Translations under genes and position numbers: made by a program | Source of the DNA: Chloroflexota bacterium | Lineage (GTDB): Bacteria; Chloroflexota; Dehalococcoidia; Lucifugimonadales; JACPCL1 | Length of the DNA: 5,487 nt | Assembly: GCA_016210375.1 (NCBI GenBank) | Contig: JACQUH010000227.1 | Coordinates: 1-5,487 of the forward strand | Reading direction: 5' to 3' | Notes under the pieces: model-generated | Told to the model about the DNA's origin: nothing | Seen by the model: only the letters and a program-made list of their open reading frames with translations | Databases searched by the model: none | Part shown: in pieces, positions 1-4,106 of the stretch | Layout of the letters: each line of letters starts with the position of its first letter | Numbering within the stretch: position 1 is the first letter of the stretch

Positions 1-1
1 G

Positions 2-1330
2 GGCGGTGGCACGTTCGACATCTCGATCCTCGAGATCGGGGACGGCGTGTTCGAGGTGCGCTCCACCAACGGCGATACCCACCTGGGCGGCGACGATTTT
101 GACCAGCGCATCATTGACTGGATCGTCGCCGAGTTCAGACGCGAGCAAGGCATTGACCTGAAGCAGGACCGCATGGCCCTCCAGCGCCTGAAGGAGGCCG
201 CGGAGAAGGCGAAGATTGAGCTGTCCAACGTGGTGCAAACGGAGATCAACCTCCCCTTCATCACCGCCGACGCCACGGGCCCCAAGCACCTGACCCTGGC
301 CCTATCTCGCACCAAGCTGGAACAGCTCGTGGAGGACCTGGTGGAGCGCTCCATCCCACCCTGCCAGCAGGCCTTCAAGGATGCGGGCCTCACCGTCGGG
401 CAGGTCAACGAGGTAGTCCTGGTGGGGGGCATGACCCGCATGCCTGCCGTGGTGAACAAGGTGCGGCAGTTCTTTGGCAAAGAGCCGCACAAGGGAGTGA
501 ACCCGGACGAGGTGGTGGCCGTGGGCGCAGCTATCCAGGCCGGAGTCCTCAAGGGCGAGGTGCGGGACATCCTGCTGCTGGACGTGACGCCCTTGACCCT
601 GGGCGTGGAGACCCTGGGCGGCATCTTGACGCCCCTCATCGCCAGGAACACCACGATCCCCACCTCCAAGAGCGAGGTCTTCTCCACCGCCTCCGACGGC
701 CAGACCACCGTGGAGATCCACGTCCTCCAGGGAGAGCGGGCCATGGCTTCAGAGAACAAGTCTCTGGGGCGCTTCATCCTGGATGGCATTCTGCCGGCGC
801 CCCGGGGCATCCCACAGATTGAGGTCGCCTTTGACATAGACGCCAACGGCATCCTGAACGTGTCCGCCAAGGACAAGGCCACTGGCAAGGAGCAGCGCAT
901 CACCATCACCGCCAGCTCCGGCCTGGCGAAAGACCAGGTGGAGCGCCTGGTCCACGACGCCGAGTCCCACGCCGAGGAGGACCGCCGCCGACGCCAGGAG
1001 GTGGAGACCCGGAACATGGCCGATAGCCTGGCCTACAACGCCGAGAAGATGCTGCGGGACAACAAGGACCGCATCCCCCCAGACCTTCAGAAAGAGGTCA
1101 CCGACGATGTCGCCGCCCTCCGGACGGCCGTGGCCGGTAACGACCAGGCGGCCATCAGCAACGCCATCACCAAGCTCCAGGAGGCCATGCAGAGAGTTGG
1201 CAGCGCCGTCTACAGCCAGACGGGTGGCTCTGGCCCTGCCCAGCCTGGGGCTCAGGAGCCAGGCCCCGGTGGCCCCCCGGGCGATACCCCGTCTGGTGGC
1301 ACCGTGGAGGGAGAGTACCGAGACGTGTGA
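2..1330 (+). CDS. dnaK: Molecular chaperone DnaK (Hsp70), C-terminal 442 residues, 5' truncated
   Basis: ATP-dependent cytoplasmic chaperone that binds exposed hydrophobic peptides with DnaJ and GrpE. The frame is open from base 2, and the first residues GGGTFD are the phosphate-binding motif found near residue 196 of E. coli DnaK, so about 195 residues lie outside the window. Visible in order: NGDTHLGGDDFD; VGGMTRMP (fragment residues about 141-148) of the nucleotide-binding domain; the hydrophobic interdomain linker DILLLDV (189-195); the beta substrate-binding domain with TPLTLGVET and FDIDANGILNVSAKDKATG; a charged helical lid from about residue 305; and a Gly/Pro-rich tail ending EGEYRDV. 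The GTG at 47 is an internal codon, not the start. The implied full length, near 640 residues, is normal for the family. The gene is followed 10 bases later by a hairpin terminator, so it is the last gene of its transcript. Identification is very secure. Confidence 0.98.
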   Translation, partial: GGGTFDISILEIGDGVFEVRSTNGDTHLGGDDFDQRIIDWIVAEFRREQGIDLKQDRMALQRLKEAAEKAKIELSNVVQTEINLPFITADATGPKHLTLALSRTKLEQLVEDLVERSIPPCQQAFKDAGLTVGQVNEVVLVGGMTRMPAVVNKVRQFFGKEPHKGVNPDEVVAVGAAIQAGVLKGEVRDILLLDVTPLTLGVETLGGILTPLIARNTTIPTSKSEVFSTASDGQTTVEIHVLQGERAMASENKSLGRFILDGILPAPRGIPQIEVAFDIDANGILNVSAKDKATGKEQRITITASSGLAKDQVERLVHDAESHAEEDRRRRQEVETRNMADSLAYNAEKMLRDNKDRIPPDLQKEVTDDVAALRTAVAGNDQAAISNAITKLQEAMQRVGSAVYSQTGGSGPAQPGAQEPGPGGPPGDTPSGGTVEGEYRDV

Positions 1331-1340
1331 AAAGAAGATG

Positions 1341-1367
1341 AAGCCAGTCGCAGGTTGCGACTGGCTT
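1341..1367. terminator. Perfect hairpin, probably a bidirectional terminator
   Basis: Arms AAGCCAGTCGCA (1341-1352) and TGCGACTGGCTT (1356-1367) are exact reverse complements around a 3-base loop. On the + strand the stem is 10 bases past the dnaK stop and is followed by CCCTCTT. On the - strand it lies 47 bases past the stop of the 98-aa gene and is followed by CATCTTCTTTT, which is the more T-rich side. It therefore sits where two convergent transcripts must end. It is intrinsic-terminator-like, although the + strand U-tract is weak. Confidence 0.8.
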
Positions 1368-1414
1368 CCCTCTTACTGAGACTACTGACTAGGAAAGGCG
1401 TTCCTCCGCTGCCT

Positions 1415-1711
1415 TCAGATAGTGTTCTTTGGCGTAGTCATGGTTCCCAACCATATAGCGGTCGCCGTTTGGAGAGCAGCGTCTATGAGGATGGCCGCCC
1501 TTGGCCCCGATCCGATGTCTACTTCAAAAAGCTGGCCCTGAAAGCCAAAGCTCTCTTGGCCTCTTATGGGTTGTACGCTACGAAGATGCGCGGTTTGCGG
1601 CCAACCCTCAGCGATTCTTTGGAGTTTCCTGCGAATTGTCTCCTGAAAATGTTTGGGGAAGGCCCGCATTTCAGGCTGAGTCTGTTCCAACCATTCAAGC
1701 CGATAGGCCAA
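1415..1711 (-). CDS. Small protein resembling RelE/ParE-superfamily toxins (98 aa)
   Basis: The protein starts YRLEWLEQ and continues with a basic helix (FPKHFQETIRRKLQRIAEGW, residues about 18-37). A strand-rich second half follows, with FEVDIGSGPRAAILID and a final strand ATAIWLGTM. The order beta, helix-rich, then beta sheet with an Arg in the third strand (GPRAAILID) matches RelE/ParE ribonuclease or gyrase-poison toxins in size and layout. The classical catalytic residues cannot be assigned with certainty, so toxin activity is an inference. The start is TTG at 1711: the same frame meets a stop (TAA) nine codons upstream with no ATG or GTG between. A purine-rich GGGGAAG lies just upstream of the TTG. 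The start overlaps the end of the preceding gene by 17 bases, which suggests translational coupling. Base composition is lower in GC than dnaK. It could instead be an uncharacterised small protein. Confidence 0.6.
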   Translation of the reverse strand: MAYRLEWLEQTQPEMRAFPKHFQETIRRKLQRIAEGWPQTAHLRSVQPIRGQESFGFQGQLFEVDIGSGPRAAILIDAALQTATAIWLGTMTTPKNTI

Positions 1712-2213
1712 GGCGCTTCCCCATCTCTTCGTCGCTTATTGCATGCCTGGGTTGGCCCAACCGAGCCTCTAGCAAGGGGCTATGGGCAAACACCGCAGAA
1801 TGCCACTCCTTGACTGCACGCCTTGCCGCATGGCATAGCCAGTGCGCGATGTCGGGGTTTTGTGGCTTAAAGTCGCCCTCACTCATTAACAGCAAAGCGG
1901 TATGAATCACATCCAGCCGCTGCAACGTCCAGTGGGCACCCAGAAGCAGTGCCAGGAGCGCAGCCCTGTTATCTTCAGGTGTCTTGTCAAGCAGGTGGCC
2001 CAGTTCAGCGTTTACCTTCAGGATGTCCAACATCACAGCTTTGTCTTGGGTCGACAAGTTCCTCAGATTTCCAGGCGCCAGAACTTCCCAAGCTGTATCG
2101 TTCATCTCTTTGGCGATGTTCTCCGCAACCTCTCCCGGTTGCGTGACGTTTACTTCAGTGACAGTTGCTATCCACATTTTGATTGGGGTGCAGTCTACGA
2201 CCGCTTTCTTCAA
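1695..2213 (-). CDS. Hypothetical helical protein (172 aa), candidate partner of the RelE-like protein
   Basis: I do not recognise a family. The protein is predominantly helical and soluble-looking: an N-terminal part with MWIATVTEVNVT and AENIAKEMNDTAWEVLAP, a Leu-rich middle (RAALLALLLGAHWTLQRLDV), then HWLCHAARRAVKEW, and a C-terminus SDEEMGKRLGLSA that recalls a helix of a helix-turn-helix motif but is too short to be one. No signal peptide or convincing membrane segment is seen. The TTG start at 2213 overlaps the stop of the upstream 49-aa ORF in the arrangement TTGA; an internal ATG at 2177 would give 160 aa but has no visible ribosome site. It ends 17 bases inside the RelE-like gene, the usual antitoxin-then-toxin order, but it is much larger than ordinary RelE antitoxins. 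A frameshift may have separated it from its true N-terminus. Confidence 0.65.
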   Translation of the reverse strand: MKKAVVDCTPIKMWIATVTEVNVTQPGEVAENIAKEMNDTAWEVLAPGNLRNLSTQDKAVMLDILKVNAELGHLLDKTPEDNRAALLALLLGAHWTLQRLDVIHTALLLMSEGDFKPQNPDIAHWLCHAARRAVKEWHSAVFAHSPLLEARLGQPRHAISDEEMGKRLGLSA

Positions 2214-2359
2214 ACGGTTGCGAAACTGAGGGTGTTCTTGGCGGCCATCAGCGGCCCCATGATCCGCTGGATTCTGGTGCGGAATACATCGCGCAACGCC
2301 CCATCTGTTGAAGCGTTTATGACCGTCACGATAGATTCAGCGGTTGTAGGAGTAACCAT
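2210..2359 (-). CDS. Small ORF (49 aa), first frame of the minus-strand operon; possibly the detached N-terminus of the next gene
   Basis: The ORF runs from ATG at 2359 to TGA at 2212-2210, beginning MVTPTTAESIVTVINA and ending KNTLSFATV. A good ribosome site precedes it (GAGAGGTG, 2 bases before ATG), which is the strongest start signal in the operon. Its stop overlaps the TTG of the 172-aa gene, so the two could be translationally coupled. Alternatively, one missing base in the CCC run at 2232-2230 would explain the split: adding a C lets residue 43 continue as PQFRNR straight into LKKAVVDC of the 172-aa frame, giving one 221-residue protein. I cannot decide between a genuine microprotein, a natural frameshift and a sequencing or assembly error. 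No family is recognised. Confidence 0.5.
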   Translation of the reverse strand: MVTPTTAESIVTVINASTDGALRDVFRTRIQRIMGPLMAAKNTLSFATV

Positions 2360-2361
2360 AA

Positions 2362-2369
2362 CACCTCTC
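2362..2369 (-). promoter_or_regulatory. Ribosome binding site of the minus-strand operon
   Basis: On the minus strand GAGAGGTG lies two bases before the ATG at 2359. GAGGTG is a good match to the anti-Shine-Dalgarno complement. It supports that ATG as the operon's primary translation start and so the reality of the 49-aa frame, whether alone or as an N-terminus. Confidence 0.6.
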
Positions 2370-2394
2370 GGCGAGTCCTCATCTGATGACGATT

Positions 2395-2423
2395 ACGTTA
2401 CTCTTGGGGAAAAGGATACGCAA
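2395..2423 (-). promoter_or_regulatory. Weak candidate promoter of the minus-strand operon
   Basis: On the minus strand TTGCGT (2423-2418) and TAACGT (2400-2395) are separated by 17 bases. Each matches only three of six consensus positions, so this is a tentative call. It is supported mainly by the ideal spacing and a position about 40-60 bases ahead of the operon's ATG. An 11-base palindrome (TCATCTGATGA, 2379-2389) falls near the expected transcription start. Confidence 0.22.
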
Positions 2424-2471
2424 GGGGACATGACATGCAGCCCTGGAACCCAGCTATCTCCCCAAAGACTG

Positions 2472-2477
2472 TATACT
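2472..2477 (+). promoter_or_regulatory. Candidate -10 element (TATACT) of the PRC/BON gene
   Basis: TATACT lies 45 bases before the preferred ATG at 2522, which would leave a short 5' leader. No good -35 hexamer is found at 16-18 bases. The position favours the ATG at 2522 over the in-frame ATG at 2435, since the latter lies upstream of this element. Tentative. Confidence 0.25.
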
Positions 2478-2521
2478 ACCCCTGCAAGCACTTTACATCT
2501 GTTCCCAGAAGAGATACGTCC

Positions 2522-3451
2522 ATGGCACGTACGAACCTGGCTTTGCTCTTCCGCAGCCGCATTGCCAACCAGGATGGATGGTCGGGACGTCTCGTTGGTG
2601 TTTTCCTGGCCCCGCGCACCGGCCAGGCCACGCACGTCCTGGCCAAGGGTGGTTTCTTCAGCAAACCCCTCACCCTGGCCCTCTCTGGCGCGCAATCCAG
2701 AGAGGATGGCGCCCTTTTGCTGGCGCAGGGCGCCCAAGGCCAGCCCCCAGGCCGCGGCTCGGTCCGCCTCACGGCCATCACTCCGGTGAGCCTGGGCGGA
2801 AGGTCCGTTCCCCTCCAGGGCCTCATCCTGGACTGGCGCACAGGCGCGCCACGATACATCCTGGTCCGGCACGCCGGCGACATCAGGGCGCTCCGCCATG
2901 AGCAGGTCCAGAACCTCACCTCGGGCTCCCCCACGGCCAGGTTGACTCCGGAGGAGATAGCCGCTCTGCCCGTGTACAGGCCAGACGCCCAGACCGGCCG
3001 TAACGCCGCTGACGCTCTGCAGGCGGTGGACTCTTGGAGCGGCAACTATGCTGCCGTGAAGATGCAGGTGGTGGAGGGAGCGGTGTACCTCAGCGGCAAT
3101 GTCCAACTCCCGGTCCAGAAGGAGGAGGCCGAGAGCGCCGTGCGCCGCGCCAAGGGCGTCCTGGCGGTGCAGAACCATATCATCACCGATTGGGACCTGC
3201 GCATCGCCATTGCCGAGGCCCTGGCGAAGAAAGGCGTCACCCGCGACGGGTACGTTTCCGTCCGCAGCGTCCTGGGCGTGGTCAACTTGCTCGGCCACCT
3301 CTCTTGCCAGGTGCATCTGGACAACGCACTACAAATCACCCGGGCCGTTCCTGGCGTCCGATCCGTAGGATCCTATTTGCAACTGGATGCCACGGCACCC
3401 GAAGGCGAGCCTGCTAGAGCCGTCGTTGAGCCGCCTTCCCCCACTCCATAA
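2522..3451 (+). CDS. PRC-barrel-like plus BON-domain protein (309 aa)
   Basis: Probably a cytoplasmic protein, since no signal peptide or membrane helix is visible. The N-terminal half contains two PRC-barrel-like segments: residues about 20-55 (GRLVGVFLAPRTGQATHVLA) and 90-130 (VPLQGLILDWRTGAPRYILV). The paired 'D/P-x-RTG...hyhhV' pattern is typical of that fold. The C-terminal half holds two BON-like segments, about 165-223 (VEGAVYLSGNV, then VRRAKGVLAVQNHI) and 225-288 (ISTD-like start DWDLRIAIAEAL, then RAVPGVRSVGSYLQL), with the BON signature of a strand, Gly, a helix and 'V-x-GV-x-x-V'. BON domains bind lipid or polymer in OsmY-type and transport proteins; PRC barrels occur in RNA-processing and photosynthetic assembly proteins. 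The molecular role here is unknown. A Pro-rich tail closes the protein. The start at 2522 (weak AGAAGAG upstream) is preferred; the frame also opens at 2435, but those 29 residues look unlike coding sequence. It is divergent from the minus-strand operon. Confidence 0.85.
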   Translation: MARTNLALLFRSRIANQDGWSGRLVGVFLAPRTGQATHVLAKGGFFSKPLTLALSGAQSREDGALLLAQGAQGQPPGRGSVRLTAITPVSLGGRSVPLQGLILDWRTGAPRYILVRHAGDIRALRHEQVQNLTSGSPTARLTPEEIAALPVYRPDAQTGRNAADALQAVDSWSGNYAAVKMQVVEGAVYLSGNVQLPVQKEEAESAVRRAKGVLAVQNHIITDWDLRIAIAEALAKKGVTRDGYVSVRSVLGVVNLLGHLSCQVHLDNALQITRAVPGVRSVGSYLQLDATAPEGEPARAVVEPPSPTP

Positions 3452-3486
3452 GAAACTGTGTCTCAAGACGGTGTCTCTTCACCCAC

Positions 3487-3510
3487 GCCTGAAGGCTAGG
3501 GCATGATGCC
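3487..3510 (+). repeat. Left inverted-repeat arm of the intergenic element
   Basis: It begins GCCTGAAGGCTAGGGC and ends ATGATGCC. It is the reverse complement of 3762-3785 except at two positions. The inner GGGCATGATGCC is itself near-palindromic. Confidence 0.65.
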
Positions 3511-3520
3511 GCCCCCTTAT

Positions 3521-3539
3521 GGTTATTGACCAAATAACC
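3521..3539. repeat. Small AT-rich hairpin inside the element
   Basis: GGTTATT (3521-3527) and AATAACC (3533-3539) pair exactly around a 5-base loop. It lies just inside the left terminal repeat and is unlike the GC-rich hairpins that follow. No T-tract follows, so it is not a convincing terminator. Confidence 0.5.
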
Positions 3540-3594
3540 TAACTCCCTCTGGCTCCCTCCTTTACCCTTCCAAGGAAGGACTCAAGGACAGGTT

Positions 3595-3610
3595 CTTCCC
3601 CTCGGGGAAG
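3595..3610. repeat. Short GC-rich hairpin CTTCCC/GGGAAG
   Basis: CTTCCC (3595-3600) pairs with GGGAAG (3605-3610) around a CTCG loop. A neighbouring CCTTCC-AA-GGAAGG palindrome lies at 3566-3579. Both belong to the palindromic interior of the element. Confidence 0.45.
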
Positions 3611-3627
3611 GGAGAGCAGGTATACTT

Positions 3628-3666
3628 GAATCGGTGTGATGCAGGTATGCCGCATCACACCGATTC
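3628..3666. repeat. Perfect 15-bp hairpin with 9-base loop
   Basis: GAATCGGTGTGATGC (3628-3642) and GCATCACACCGATTC (3652-3666) are exact reverse complements. The stem is followed by TTCCC rather than a T-run. It lies about 177 bases beyond the PRC/BON stop, so it could stop or protect that transcript's 3' end, but it fits equally well as a repeat unit. Confidence 0.75.
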
Positions 3667-3675
3667 TTCCCAATA

Positions 3676-3708
3676 TGGTCCCCCTCTCCTGGGAGGAGAG
3701 GGGGACCA
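3676..3708. repeat. Perfect 15-bp hairpin with 3-base loop
   Basis: TGGTCCCCCTCTCCT (3676-3690) and AGGAGAGGGGGACCA (3694-3708) are exact reverse complements around GGG. It begins nine bases after the preceding hairpin. The CCCCTCTCC/GGAGAGGGG type of palindrome is a recurrent intergenic repeat motif in several bacterial groups. Confidence 0.75.
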
Positions 3709-3761
3709 CAGGGGAGAGGTCAGCGCTGCTGAAAGCACCAGCATCCGATGGTTGACAACAC

Positions 3762-3785
3762 GGCATGATGCCCCAGCCTTCAGGC
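3762..3785 (-). repeat. Right inverted-repeat arm of the intergenic element
   Basis: It begins GGCATGATGCCCC and ends AGCCTTCAGGC. Read on the minus strand it repeats the left arm with 22 of 24 identities. The match stops at both outer borders. Confidence 0.65.
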
Positions 3786-3820
3786 TGAGGCACGCGAAGA
3801 GCATCTTGGGATAGGTTGCA

Positions 3821-3839
3821 GAATAATTAGCAATTATTC
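3821..3839. promoter_or_regulatory. AT-rich palindrome upstream of gyrB, possible operator
   Basis: GAATAATT (3821-3828) and AATTATTC (3832-3839) are perfect inverted arms around AGC, and stand out in GC-rich surroundings. It lies about 60 bases upstream of the gyrB -35 box and just outside the repeat element. It could be a protein-binding site or a chance palindrome; it has no T-tract to act as a terminator. Confidence 0.35.
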
Positions 3840-3900
3840 CTCACACCGCCCGTGGCAGCGGACGAAATGCCCCCTATACTCCAAATATGCCCTAGCGCCT

Positions 3901-3929
3901 TTGACCCCTAGAAGATTTTGTGGTAAAAT
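3901..3929 (+). promoter_or_regulatory. Sigma70-type promoter of gyrB
   Basis: TTGACC (3901-3906) and TAAAAT (3924-3929) are separated by exactly 17 bases, each with five of six consensus matches. TGG directly before the -10 gives an extended -10 (TGn). Transcription would start near 3936, leaving a leader of about 170 bases before the gyrB ATG. This is the best promoter in the window. Motifs of the form CCC(C)TA occur at 3871-3876, 3890-3894 and 3905-3910, the last overlapping the -35 box. Confidence 0.7.
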
Positions 3930-3935
3930 TAACGC

Positions 3936-4106
3936 TGGTATTATCTCTTGACTTTGGCTGGCAAAGGCTCTGTCTCCACGGCGCTCTTTTTGCCCAGGGG
4001 TAACGCCGTCTGGCATCCCTATCGCCTCGTCAGGCCTTCCCTTTTCTCTGGCTTCGGACACCCTGGGCGTCCCCTGGGGCCAGCCCATCTATCGCAAGGC
4101 AATGCT
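3936..4106 (+). other. Predicted untranslated leader of gyrB
   Basis: This roughly 170-base stretch lies between the predicted transcription start and the gyrB start codon and holds no credible ORF. It contains some pairing potential, for example ACGGCG (3978-3983) with CGCCGT (4004-4009), but no recognised riboswitch or T-box pattern. AAGG at 4096-4099, seven bases before ATG, is the likely ribosome site. Confidence 0.4.

Larger units (their letters stand above)
3487..3785. repeat. ~300-bp non-coding element bounded by 24-base inverted repeats, rich in palindromes (MITE/REP-like)
   Basis: The left end (3487-3510) and right end (3762-3785) are inverted copies matching at 22 of 24 positions. 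Each end contains the palindromic cores AGCCTGAAGGCT-like and GGCATNATGCC-like. Between them lie at least four more hairpins and pyrimidine- or purine-rich tracts. I see no credible gene; minus-strand translations give low-complexity peptides of the PLSSQERG type that commonly come from such repeats. No clear target-site duplication is visible at the borders. Size, terminal inverted repeats and lack of coding capacity suggest a non-autonomous mobile element or compound palindromic repeat. A chance cluster of REP-like units is the main alternative. Confidence 0.55.

Noticed and set aside
1355..1813. + strand ORF (152 aa) antisense to the RelE-like gene
   Set aside because: Its start lies inside the terminator hairpin and no ribosome site or family resemblance is seen; the minus-strand reading gives a coherent overlapping operon.
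1902..2789. + strand ORF (295 aa) across the operon start and the PRC/BON gene
   Set aside because: It crosses the divergent intergenic region, overlaps the PRC/BON gene in another frame and reads antisense to the minus-strand operon; its composition is not protein-like.
2393..3316. Minus-strand ORF (307 aa) opposite the PRC/BON gene
   Set aside because: Shadow of the + strand gene; the protein has no recognisable motif and also runs through the divergent promoter region.
3458..3477. Direct repeat GTGTCTC (3458-3464 and 3471-3477) after the PRC/BON stop
   Set aside because: Seven bases is too short to separate from chance, and it does not pair with a copy on the far side of the repeat element as a target-site duplication would.
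3487..3785. CRISPR array
   Set aside because: The repeats are inverted and dissimilar hairpins, not regularly spaced direct repeats with unique spacers.
3539..3793. Minus-strand ORF (84 aa) in the intergenic element
   Set aside because: It is a translation of palindromic repeats (PLSSQERG-type peptide) with no ribosome site.
3834..4088. Minus-strand ORF (84 aa) upstream of gyrB
   Set aside because: It runs antisense through the strong gyrB promoter and leader and shows no protein-like features.
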